Origin: Trichopria drosophilae
Taxonomy: Eukaryota; Arthropoda; Insecta; Hymenoptera; Diapriidae
DNA: 64,000 bases
Direction: 5' to 3'
Assembly (NCBI GenBank): GCA_030407085.1
Contig: CM059584.1
Location: forward strand, 108,313,001 to 108,377,000
A program made the position numbers and the translations under genes. This document shows positions 35,700-46,592 of the stretch, piece after piece (positions within the stretch are counted from its first letter, which is position 1; every line of letters begins with the position of its first letter). Under the pieces are notes generated by a model, which saw only the letters and a program-made list of their open reading frames with translations, did not search any database and was not told where the DNA came from.

Positions 35700-36240
35700 A
35701 AAGATATATAGCTAATTCGAGATGGCAAGAGCGACGCGAAGGTAGTATCAAGAGAGAATGGAAAACATGCCGGCATTTAGCTCTGCGGGACTTCGTACAA
35801 TTAGGGATGCAGACGTAGGAGCGTTGAAATGCGAATTTCGAAGTGTGTTGTTCCAGGGGCAAGAGTCGAGCGGACATTGGATGCTGCGCGGCGGCGCGGA
35901 ACGAATTCCACCTCCATCGCTCCTCGTCCAAGCAGTTGGGTTTCGTTAACAATTCACCTTGCGACCATTTCCTTTAATTACGAGCCGAACCTCACTAGGC
36001 ACTAGCTTGCCTGCACTGTATACGACACCGACCGGCATTTCTCGTATGAGATTTCGCGCTACAATGGCCCATTACATAATAGAATATAGACATACACCTT
36101 GGTCTCCGCATAATGCGGTTACAGTATGCGGTTACCGCATTCTGCGCCAAGATGACGGAGATGTAGAGCTCAAGAGAGAAATTCAGATAGGAACGAATTT
36201 ATGTGAACAAAATTTTTCAATCACTGCGTTAAAGTGAAAT
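35700..36240. other. GC-rich block, unassigned
   Basis: Higher GC and CpG content than flanks (for example 'ggatgctgcgcggcggcgcg' at about 35879). Short frames exist on both strands (63-92 residues) with no motif. A local duplicated phrase 'ataatgcggttacagtatgcggttaccgcattctgcg' at about 36111 forms small hairpins. It may be a regulatory region or untranslated exon. Confidence 0.3.
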
Positions 36241-36404
36241 GTTATATTCAAACGTTCATTGCATTTCTTTTATCGAATATGTCCAATTCACCGAAGATGG
36301 ATCAGTCCATTGTTTCTACTGTAGGATAATGCTAACGAAAATGGTGATTTTTGACTTGAAGATAATTCTAAGTAGTGATAATCAACACCTACGGCATCAG
36401 AATT

Positions 36405-37698
36405 AAAGAAATTTGGTGTTTCGGAAATGAAATGAGCTAACTTTTGTTAATTTGGGGTCGCTGAATCCTAATCCGATAATGAAAATTTGTTATTAGCTCT
36501 TGGTTTACGAAACACGGGGTCAAAGTTCGAAAAAACGCCGGTGTGCGCAGAAAGCGATCTTAAATCAAACGTTTCAAATACAAAAATGCCTTATTCTTTA
36601 TATATTTGAAAGGGCACTAGTAACTATTTTCTCCGTCAGGATTGCCCACTAACTCTCGAGGCCTTACTTCGTACCCACTATAAAAATGAGATTTCGTTTT
36701 TTATATGTAAGGAGAGCCGCTCTTAGCTGTCGCTATCAATCTATCAATATAATCATGCACAGAAGTATTAGTTAGTTAGTTAGTTGTCTTTATTTTGCCA
36801 TGGGATAACTGTCCCTTGCGGCCATCGATACATAACTCGATATAATATAAAAATAACATAAATAAAGTAAAAAATTAAAAATACATTAGAATAATATAAA
36901 AAAATATAATTAATAAGCTAATTTCTTATAACTAAACTAAATATGAATATAAGAGAGTCTATCGTGAGAGATACATTAGAAAATAATTAAGTAAGCGCCG
37001 GCGGAAAACAAGGACCAGGAACGCTTAATACAGTTTAGAACGAATAGGATGATCTAAAGAAAATAGGTATCTGAACAGATGAGTCTTGAACGATCGAAGA
37101 GAAGGCAAGTTACGGATATCAGTCCATTCCACTTACTCTGAATGATCGCTTAAGTATACAAGTGCGGTATGTTGGCAGGGCAAATTTCGATGATGTAGTG
37201 ATACGATTTGATTGACGAATGTCAGAAGAAACCAATGGGAAGAGGTGAAACAGATAAAGTAGAGTACAGGACGAAACACACTGTATGTATAATTACGGTA
37301 TATAAGCGAGAAACTTATAAAGATTTCATTCATTTTGACTTCATCAACTACGCCATAGGGCGCAGTAGATACAGACGGTAACAGTGAGACGAACATTTTA
37401 CGCATACAAACATATTGCCATTTAAAGCACTATTTTGTTTACTTGGTTGTATTACATTCCTTACCGTAAAATAGGAGCTATAATCATTATTTTAATTATT
37501 ACTGAAACTATTACCTCATTTATGTCGAAAGATATACAATCTCAAATATTGCACATAACGACGGTTTTTCGAACTTTGACCCCGTGTTTTGTGGAACCAA
37601 GAGTTAATAAAAAATTTACATTATCGTATTCGGATTCAGCGACCTCAAATTAACAAAGATTAGCACAATTCATCTCCGAAACATTTTCTTGGTATGGC
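36405..37698. mobile_element. foldback element split by a LINE insertion
   Basis: Arms 36405-36540 and 37560-37698 are inverted copies; for example 'gttaatttggggtcgctgaatcc' on the left and 'ggattcagcgacctcaaattaac' on the right, and 'aacacggggtcaaagttcgaa' with 'ttcgaactttgaccccgtg'. The arms include the window's recurrent GGTCGCTGA core. The loop of about 1 kb contains the LINE fragment at 36764-37430. Confidence 0.75.
36764..37430 (-). pseudogene. 3' end of a CR1/L2-type LINE
   Basis: On the minus strand the decayed frame contains 'VEWTDIRNLPSLRSFKTHLF', matching the C-terminal signature of CR1/L2-group reverse transcriptases (WNxLPxxIR...SFKxxL). After a stop and an AT-rich 3' UTR comes an AATAAA-like signal and a tetranucleotide tail (AACT)n, seen as (TTAG)n at 36764-36785 on the plus strand. 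Short-repeat tails instead of poly(A) are typical of this LINE group. The upstream 90-residue frame (37133-37405) may be more of the same protein but is not clearly alignable by eye. Confidence 0.55.
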
Positions 37699-37919
37699 GG
37701 TTAGCACTACTGCCCACATATTTCTCTTGGCATTTTCCAGAATAAAATTGTTCCTTATGAATTATATCGGTCATTTTTGTTAATTATAATACCAGACCTA
37801 TGATTAAACAATAAAATAACCTACAATACAAACGGAACAAAATGTCATAAATTAAAAGAAAAATGCATTATTAGTTGTCACTTTCTAACTAATTAAATGA
37901 TGCTTTCGGTTTAAGCATT

Positions 37920-38205
37920 TTTGGGGTTGTTGAATACGGATCTGAAATCCATTTTCCGAAATTCAAAATGACGGATCTAATATGATGGCGAGATTTCCAC
38001 ATTTCTCATTTTTTCTTAAATTCCTTTTATTGAAGTTGTTTTTTTTTTGTATTTTAAAAACATTTTTTCAGATTCTTAATCAGAGAACCCAAAGATCCCC
38101 AAGTAATACGTTTCAAGCAAAATTGAATAATTTTTTTCATATTCATAATCCATTTTGAATTTCTAAAAATTGATTTCAGATTTGTAATCAGCGACCACAA
38201 AAACC
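37920..38205. repeat. inverted pair of the ATGGCGG core repeat
   Basis: At about 37920-37990 'ttggggttgttgaatacgga ... aaaatgacggatctaatatgatgg', and at about 38068-38205 an opposite copy. Terminal repeats that would define an element were not found. Confidence 0.5.
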
Positions 38206-38282
38206 CTCGAGTCAAAAATTTCATATACATCCACGAAAGGAAATGTATTTGCATGTAAGTATTAAATGAGTAAAGCACTGTA

Positions 38283-38696
38283 AGGGAGGATGCCCACGAG
38301 TATAGGTGGTTTTATCCCCCGAGGTGTAACTTCCGAAACTAACTAATTCACACAGAGCATAAAGAGATATAATACCTCATACAATATTCGATTATTTTAT
38401 AAGGTCGGAAAGTTTAAAACATCATTGTCGAAGTAGCGAATTTTACATAGGCAAATGCAATAATCTAAGTAGTAATAGCTTGCCTCATCGTTTGTTTGTA
38501 ACGGAATCGCTGTTACTACTTACATTACTCCATTTTCATTTGTAAAATCCGCGATTTTTTAAACTTTCCCACTTGATAAAATAATCGAATTTGGTATGAG
38601 GTGGTGCATCTCATCATGCTCTATTCGAATTGGACAGTTTCGGAGGTTACATCTTGGGGTACAAATCCACCGATACCCATGGACATCCTCCTTTGG
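38283..38696. mobile_element. GGAGGATG palindromic MITE, full copy
   Basis: Termini 'gggaggatgcccacgagtat' and 'atacccatggacatcctcctt' are inverted copies, as are subterminal 'gaggtgtaacttccgaaact' and 'acagtttcggaggttacatc'. A second inner inverted pair flanks the centre ('aagtagtaatagc' with 'gctgttactactt'). Nearly the whole 414 bp is palindromic. Confidence 0.8.
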
Positions 38697-38786
38697 AAAT
38701 TTACAAAAATTTGTTTGAGGGTCTTACTGTAGGGTCTTGAAATTTATATACCGAAAAATAACATCCGGAAAAAATGTCTAAGTTCA

Positions 38787-39210
38787 CAAAGGAGGATGAC
38801 CACGAGTGTAAGTGATTTCCGCCGTCGAGAAGGAACCTCCAAAACTAACAAATTCGGGTAGAGTATGATGAGAACTAATACCTAATGGAAAATTTGAATG
38901 TTTTATCATCTGGGAAAGTTTGAAAAATCGTCATCAAAGTCGCAGATTATACATAGAAAATTGGATTGCGAGTAGTAACAGTCCGCACCTAGTGCTAAGA
39001 ACACACAGTGCGGCCTATTAGTACTGAAATTACTGCAGTTTCTTCTGTATAATCCGCCGCTTTAAAGTCGTTATTTTAAACTTTCCCAGATCATAAAACA
39101 ATCGAATTTGCCATTAGATGTTAGTTGTCATACTCTAATCGAATTTGTTAGTTTCGGAGGTTCTATCTTGGAGGCAGAAATCACCTATACGTGTGGTCAT
39201 TCTCCTTTCC
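38787..39210. mobile_element. GGAGGATG palindromic MITE, second full copy
   Basis: Same architecture as the copy at 38283, only about 90 bp downstream and in the same layout: 'caaaggaggatgaccacgag' at the left, 'cgtgtggtcattctccttt' at the right, central 'gagtagtaacagtccgcac' with 'gtgcggcctattagtactg'. Confidence 0.8.
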
Positions 39211-39669
39211 ACTCTGTGACAAAGCTTCTCAGATACTCAAAATTTTAAATGCATTCGTCACGAAACCTTTTTTTTTAACGGCGGAAACGTCTCTCGAAAA
39301 AATCTTCACCAATCTATCTGCAATTGTACCATAACTAAAAACTACTCTTTCATTTAAGTACTTTTCTACTAAATATTAGTAATCGAGCATTCTCTATTTC
39401 TGTCAGTAGAATTCGACTAATAATTAGTAGAATTTTACTAGTTCATTTTAAGAGAGCAGATGCACACATTACAGCGTTATGCATTTTCACAATTTTTGAA
39501 AACAGGAAGTCTCAATACAAAAACATTAAAGAAGAGCATCGAGCGTATCGATAACGAGCATCGATTTTGCAGTGTCCAATTCAATTATTGTAATATATTA
39601 TCTTCATTAGACGGTTTCGGTATATTAAGACATTTCGCAACTAATACAGACCTTTCTTAATCTCCGCTG
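39211..39669. other. no gene seen
   Basis: AT-rich; around 39365-39442 short repeats of 'actaataattagtagaat' type occur. Confidence 0.35.
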
Positions 39670-40193
39670 CATTTTCTCGAAATTCGTTTTCTCTAGACTC
39701 ACCCTCCTCAGTTTTCCTTCGCACCGTTAGTCTGGAGGTTCACGTATACATTTCTCGGTTTGTTTTCTGCCGCTCTGACTCTTCCACTGTTTCCGTCTTG
39801 ACTTTCACGTTCACCTGCTCTGCGGATCTATATATCTCCGTCTTCCTCTCGCTTTGGCTAGTAGCTTTAACGGCTTCACTACCCTACGGTACTGTACAAG
39901 GTACCATTACATGCCGAGTCCGACTGCGATTCGGCCAGCAATTCGTGTAACTTTCACGATCCGGGATCATTGTTTGCGGCGGGCTTTCCATCGTTCCGTC
40001 GAACTGCAATATACGGCACTCCGAGACGGTAACATACCCTGAATGTCGTCGTCCACCACCCTCATCATCTCCCGTTTGTCCCTGGAAGCATTCGCCTTCG
40101 CAACCCTCTGCTATTAGAAAGGGGGAAGAACAGTCGCGAAATCGAGAGCCTAGAATTAAGTCGTTAGATTCACCTGCTAGATTCACCTCTTAG
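39670..40193 (+). other. GC-rich block ending in consensus splice donor, candidate 5' exon
   Basis: A pyrimidine-rich, CpG-containing stretch rises above the AT-rich background and ends in TTAG|GTAAGT, with the predicted exon end at 40193 and the intron starting at 40194. A composition drop right at this donor fits an exon-intron border. Short frames (39854-40042 plus; 39884-40186 minus) show no motif, so if it is an exon it is likely untranslated. The partner exon is not visible in the window. Confidence 0.4.
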
Positions 40194-41160
40194 GTAAGTT
40201 TACATGGTCAAACTATTTTATCACTATGATTAAATTTCCTAATATTGATAATAGATAATATTCATGTAATTCTTAAAAACGTATTATTTGCGGGATATTT
40301 GTTCAAAAATCATTAAATTAGATTAAATTAATCTACAAACAAACATAATAAATGTATATTTAGTCATTGATACGCGGAAAGAAATACTATTAAGTAGGAT
40401 TAAGAAGGTAACAATTTGAACATTAAATGGTCACACTCCCTCGACGTTGTTCATTTAGGTTAGGTATTCAGAATTGATAATCGTCACTTACTATCTAACT
40501 GGTGATGACGTCTACCATAGTAGAGATTTGGCTGGTTGAGCTAGCCATTATCCTTGCTACTGGCTAGATCTGTTCGGTAGAATCTGGCTAGAAATATACA
40601 CGAATTCTAGATTAAAACCCACAAGATCAGTAACACATATTTAAAGTGACGTAAAGCAATAATTGCAAACTGAAAATATTATATCAAGTTTGTATAATAG
40701 GTAAGAATCAATCGATTCGACAAAACATATGTAAATGTAAACGATTTTTCTTTCGAAATGAAGATTTTATCTTTACAGCAGCTTTGTAAACAATCTCGAC
40801 AGCATGTGCGTGCGAATCAGCTGAGAGCCAGCAGCCATATTGGTAGTTCGATCGAGAGGTATTCGAAATTCTCGAATCGAGCCGAGGTCGATAAGTTGTA
40901 GGAGCTTGTCGCACTCATGTTAAACGATATGTATGTCTCAATGTCTCGCGTCTCGGTAGATTTCGGCTAGAATTCATGTCATTTTTCGTAGGATTTCTAC
41001 CCATATTAAAAAAAAATTATCTATCCATATTATAGACTAGTTTCTACGCAGATCATAAAAATCTAGGATAATTCTGGCTAGATTCTCGTCAACATGTCTA
41101 ACGGGTTATGAGGTCTACAGACGTCATATCAATATCTTTGAAACGACTCAACCAATCGTC
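40194..41160. other. no gene seen
   Basis: AT-rich. Phrases such as 'ctggctagaa' and 'tctagccag'-like sequence recur at 40525-40600 and 40960-41085, without a clear element. Confidence 0.35.
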
Positions 41161-41164
41161 TTGA

Positions 41165-42730
41165 AATTTGTAACTGAAGGGTTTTTGGGGTCGCTGAATT
41201 TAAATTTGAGGTCAAATTTTCGAAATTTAAAATGGCCGATCCAATGTGGCGATCGAAAAAGCATAAAAGTTTTTCGTTTTCCGCAATGTTTGCTACTCAT
41301 AGGTTTTTGGGGTCGCTGATCACGAATCTGGGTAAACCTTCGGAAAAGGCACCTCCTCGCAAAAAAAATTTAAATTACTCTATTCCGACGTATTTTTGCC
41401 TCCTGATTACGAATATGACAACAAAAATTGCGGGTCGGACGTATTAAAGCTGCTATTTTTAAAAAATAGCAAAAAATCGCGTTTTTTTTAGTTTTTCGCA
41501 TTTATTTTCAAAAATACGCATCTGACAAAAAATGGTTTTAAATAAAAGTTGTAGAGCGGAAAGTTCTCGACAAAAAATATTTTATACATTTTTTCTGTAA
41601 TTGCAACAGTAAGCCCGTAAATGAGAGTTGAAAGCTCCCATGATGAGTTTCTACCGAGTACACAGGGTCTCCCATCGAGCGCCTCCCCAGGTGGCGGATA
41701 TAATAGGGGAACGCCCGCCAGTTATCGAGGGTATCGGGGAAATAAAAAATTCGGGGCGGACCAAAACCCATACAGTCGAATCTTCGTGAGATTGGGCCCT
41801 AGTTTCACGCATTATTTTTCGAAAGGGCATAATCAACTGCAAATTTGCAAAGGCAATGCGTGGACCTAGGGATACTTTAGTGCTACCTATCGAATAAAAG
41901 GAAGTAGTATGAGTTGTGAATTTTCAGTACAATGCGTGAACCTAGGAGGTGCTTGCGTACTGGGGGGCCTCCCAGTCCGCCCCCCAGACCCCCCTTTTAT
42001 ACTAATCTAACCTCCAACCACAGAGATGTCGGTGATTATCAAACCCACGTGCTACATTAGTACGTTATTTACTACAAACCTAATCTCTGACCATTCACAT
42101 AGCACATGGTATTGATTCTCACCCACACCAGTGTGGTTGGAGGTTAGGTTAGTATAAAAGGGTGGTCTGGGGGGAAGGGCGGAGCCCCCCAGCACGCAAG
42201 CGCCCCCCAGATTCACAATCGGTTCGGGAATTATATCTACCTAGTACCCGGTAGAAACGCATCATGGGAACGTTCAACCCTTATTTACGGGCTTACTGTT
42301 GCAATTACGGAAAAAATGTATTAAATCTTTTTTCTCGAGAATTTTGCGCTCTACAACTTTTATTTGAAATATTTTTCTGTCAGACTCGTATTTTTGAAAA
42401 TAAATGCAAAAAACTAAAAAAAAAACGCGTTTTTTGGCTATTTTTTTCAAAATAGCGGCTTTAATACGTCCGACCCGCAATTTTTGTTGTCATATTTGTA
42501 ATCAGGAGGCAAAAATACGTCGGAATAGGGTACAAACAAATTTTTTTAGAAGGAGGTGCCTTTTCCGAAGGTTTACCCGAATCTGTAATCGGTTGCATAA
42601 AAATCAAAATGATGATTTAAGCATAACTTGTCCCTACGAAATCGCTGACTAATTGAATCCAAATCCGTTGAATGTTTCTTTAGAGATTCTTGAGGACATT
42701 GATTAAGAATTTGTCGCCAGATTTTCGAAA
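41165..42730. mobile_element. foldback with nested GC-rich palindrome
   Basis: The outer ends carry the GGTCGCTGA/ATGGCGG core (41175-41345, plus; about 42640-42730, opposite). Well-matched arms are 41315-41660 and 42255-42600; landmarks 'ggtaaaccttcggaaaaggc' with 'gccttttccgaaggtttacc', 'caaaaattgcgggtcggacg' with 'cgtccgacccgcaatttttg', and 'gagtttctaccg' with 'cggtagaaacgc'. The loop contains a second, GC-rich palindrome at 41951-42201. The short frames on both strands here reflect the symmetry. Confidence 0.75.
41951..42201. repeat. nested GC-rich palindrome
   Basis: 'cttgcgtactggggggc' and 'gccccccagcacgcaag' are inverted copies, continuing inward through runs such as 'ccccccttttatactaatc' / 'gttagtataaaagggtgg' and 'taacctccaaccac' / 'gtggttggaggtta'. 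Arms are about 75 bp, loop about 100 bp. Its composition is quite unlike the AT-rich element that surrounds it. Confidence 0.8.
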
Positions 42731-43198
42731 TTCAAAATTTTTTCTTTTTAAATGATGAAATACTTGTTATCGATTTTTATGGTGTTTTGTCGACTTTTAA
42801 GACAAAAAAATTTGGTAGGGTGTTAATAAATTTTTAGTGTGTTATTTGTTTGGTGGCATTGCATTACTTTATACTTTTAAGATGAGCTTTGCAAATTATT
42901 TCGTTAATTTCATTTCGACACCTTCGTTATGATATAAAAAAATACTACAGGGTAATTTCGCAAGTACATATGTATAATTAATAGTCCACGCTGCAGCGAC
43001 TATTAAAAGCAAGGTGTTATATAAGTGATAAAAAGATGTTATAAAGATATTATTGAAATAATTTAAGAATTATATGTCATACTCAACTATGCACATTTTC
43101 TGCTAAAACGAGTTTTCAATAAAGTGTAGCTTTTCTTACTATCAGTCACACTTTACATTAGAAAAGAAATATTGCCTTTTTAAACAATTCAATATAAC
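42731..43198. other. no feature seen
   Basis: AT-rich gap. Confidence 0.4.
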
Positions 43199-43568
43199 CC
43201 GAATAAACATTCACCTACGGGTCGGATCAGGAACGGATCCGGAAGCCTTAGCACAGATCCGATCCAGATCCGAACCTGATCCGGATGTAACGCAACCGCA
43301 GATATGTGTCGGGTCCGGGTCCCGCAGGTCAGAAAGCTCTATCCGATCCTGATATGTTTCAAATCGGGCTTTTAATTATAATTCCTTATATACATATACA
43401 TAAAAACTTTTATGTGGGGTCTATACAGCTAGGTGACAAATACCATACGGGTTTTCCGAGAACCTTGTTTACCGACAAATCTCCGTCCTATATACATAGT
43501 GTATTAGGATGAGGTTAAAAAGTTTCTGAGCGCTATTTCGTAATTTCGGACTCATTACTGCGAAATTT

Positions 43569-43763
43569 AGCATTATATATGTAGTCACAAAACAAATTTC
43601 GGAAAGATTGATTGAGAATTGGCAGAGAAAAACGTGCCACAAAAAATGATCGACGAATAGGTTATGACGACAAGTAAATGAAATGACAAGTTTTTTTTTC
43701 TTTCAGGCTTTCTGCTCCAATTCTCAATCAATCCTTTAATTTGTTTTGTGACTACATATAATG
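43569..43763. repeat. nested palindrome
   Basis: 'agcattatatatgtagtcac ... gattgattgagaattgg' (43569-43622) pairs with 'ccaattctcaatcaatcc ... gtgactacatataatgct' (43714-43763). Confidence 0.75.
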
Positions 43764-44029
43764 CTAACTTTTGTAGTCGTAGTATATAAAGTTCGTATAG
43801 TTATATAGTGGAGTTTGATAACATTTTAGGGTAGAATTTGACATTATCGACCGAGCCACCTGAGTTCCCTTAACCACCATTACAAAAAAAAACCGAATAA
43901 TTTGTCAATTTCTCAACCAGATCTGAATATATATATTTCAATTTCATGGTGGTTGACAAGATTCTCGAAAAAAAGTCTTGTCATTTCAAGATTATCTCAA
44001 AAGCGTATATATGTTAGTGAAATATGTAA

Positions 44030-44605
44030 GAACATTGCTCCATTTAACTCTATCACGTCAGGTTTTTGACATAATCTCAAAAAAATACCTATAATTCGAT
44101 CCTAAAATGTGAAAATAAGATAAAATACTTTAACAACATTTTCTTTTTACGTAAAACCTTTTAAAATTGTGCAATTGAGAGTCGACCTGAAAAGTTACGG
44201 GCCTATAAAAATTAATTTCAATACAAATCGTTTCCAATATAGCATCGTAAATGACACATTGGTAAACATTCATGATTTTTTAACTCGTGTACCTTCAATT
44301 GTAAGAAAAAAGTTATACAACAAAAAAAGTTCAGAATCGCTCAAAAAGTACGTCTAAATTTTTTCAAATATTTTTGAGCCATTTTAAATTTTTCGAAAAA
44401 CGGCGAAATCCAAAAAATCTAAAATCGTCTTCACAAATTTTGTAAAAATTCAGATGTATTTTTCGAGTGATTCGGAACATTTTATGTTGAGTAACATTTT
44501 TTCTTAAAGTTGACGGTACTCGAGTTAAAATATCATGAATGTTTACAATTATTATTTTTTGAGATTGTGTCAAAAACCTGACAAGGATATAGTGTTAAAT
44601 GGACT
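44030..44605. repeat. nested palindrome, arms about 280 bp
   Basis: Centre near 44382. Pairs include 'gtcaggtttttgacataatc' (about 44057) with 'gattgtgtcaaaaacctgac' (about 44563), and 'catgattttttaactcgtgtacc' (about 44270) with 'ggtactcgagttaaaatatcatg' (about 44515). Confidence 0.75.
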
Positions 44606-45156
44606 TCGGTGTCGGATTCAGCGACCCAAAAAACATACAGTACATAAAGAGAAACCCAGGCCGAAACAAAAATTTTTTTTTGTGTGACTGTGTTGTTAAT
44701 AAAAAGTTGGTAATATTAATACAAAAAACTGACTTTATATTTGCGTACCAGAATCACATGAAACAAATTCCATTTCTTCAGAATTATCCTTATTACTATC
44801 CGTATAATTACTCTGATCATTTTTTTTTTCAATCTATGTTTTTGAACTCTTTGACGAATTTTCTGGCGACGTTTCAATTCCTTATTCATTTTGTACAAAT
44901 ATTCTTCAAAATATATATTTTTAAGGTTATGTTACCCGTACGATAGATATCCAAATACGAGCCGGATCAGGAACATATCTGGGTCCCCTTACTTATTGGA
45001 AAAAGTTAGATATAGCCAAATCCGGATCGGATCCGGAACGGCCCCCGATGGCCGGACCTCCGGGTTCCGGATCTGACACGGATCTGCGGTAGCGTTACAA
45101 TCCTGATCCGGTCCGAAGCTTTTGATGAGGGACAGCTCCGGAAATGTTTATTCGGG

Positions 45157-46592
45157 AAGTTTATTCTTCCTTAAAATACTGTATCTCAAGAGTACTGTAC
45201 TCATTTTTTATTCGAATATATTAAAATTAAAAAATTGGATACTAGTTTCTTTATGGAAACCCATATTTTCACTTTGTGTTGCAAATAATCTTTTTACAAT
45301 ATTTAAATTGAAAGTATATAATCATTTCAAACCGTTGCTAATTACTTGAACATGATTAAAAAGTAAAATAAAAAAACATAGAACAAATAAAAAAGTTAGT
45401 ATATGAGTCTTTACAAACGTGTGGGATTAAAGGGTGAATTTAATATTAAATTTAGTGATTATTCAAATTGAAAATATTAGAATTGTATAAGAAATATATT
45501 GATATTTCTCGAAATTTGGCTAATATTATAGCAAAAAATGATCATGTTTAATAAATGTTATATCGTAGATAATAATGTATAAAAAGTTTAAAAAATATTT
45601 TTTTCGTGGGCAACAGCCAGAATAGTTTTAGGATTGACAAATATCACTTTAAAACATAAGATTGATAAAAATAGAGGAAGAAATCAGCCATTTACAATAG
45701 AATCTGTAAAGAGAGACAGATTCATCGCCCAACAACGCAAATTCCAGACAAGTTCCAGAGGTAGCTTAGCGTAGCTTTCTAGTACAATAGATATGGAGGA
45801 GTTGAGGAAACAGACAGAACAAAAAAAAGGAGCTAATGGATAAAACACAAAGAAATCACGATTCAAGTCGTCGAAACCTAAAGCGACTAGAAGAAAATAG
45901 AGGTTAATGGAAAATTCCGACAATATTCTAACTCTGGAATTTCAATTAATGTGAGATATTTATCGTGAAGGTAGCCTCGATGACGAACAAAGTCATATTG
46001 AATTGGATAAGCCAACATATATGAAAATAATTTTCGATTAAAAATAACAGTAACTAACCAATCAGAATTTAAATCAGCAGTAGTTTAATTATTTAAGAAT
46101 AAAACAATTATTTTATGTTTACAACGTCGGCTTACCGTTTCGTAAACTGGATTAAGCAATCGTTGGCCAAGATGATTGTTTTAATAACCGAAAGTCGTTA
46201 AAATATATATAAGAAATAACATTTACATGGTCACCCTGTTATTTGTCTAATTTTTCCAAATTTGTGTATTGCGTCGATATTACCAAAGTTATTCATCATT
46301 GATCTATGGCGCATAAGAGAGATAGCCCAGATGAAGATTTCAAGGAGTGTCGTTTCTTTTTCAAAATTCCAAGAAGAGAAAAAAAAGTATAGTCTTCAGT
46401 ATCGGAATTTTCATCCCCTGCAAAAGAACGTCTTCTACGAAAAGGAACAAAAATATTTCTTTTGCAACTTAAAACACGAAAATTTTGGAAATCTTTGTAT
46501 ACATGGTACATTTTATCTTACATTGTTGTAATATACAATACTTTTATTTCAGATTACTAAAATTAGTTAGTTTGATTTATACATTATATATT
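45157..46592. other. no gene seen
   Basis: AT-rich. Short frames at 45684-45923 (minus) and 46262-46531 (plus) lack recognisable motifs. Confidence 0.35.

Larger units (their letters stand above)
43199..45156. mobile_element. composite element with CCCGAATAAACATT termini
   Basis: CCCGAATAAACATT at 43199-43212 and AATGTTTATTCGGG at 45143-45156 are exact inverted termini. Both subterminal regions (43220-43350 and 44955-45115) are packed with GGATCCGGATC / GATCCGGAAC-type repeats, a composition unlike the AT-rich middle. Two further palindromes are nested inside (43569-43763 and 44030-44605). No transposase motif was found, and no clear target duplication is visible. Confidence 0.6.

Noticed and set aside
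41232..42652. Several short frames on both strands
   Set aside because: All lie in the arms of the foldback and pair with one another.
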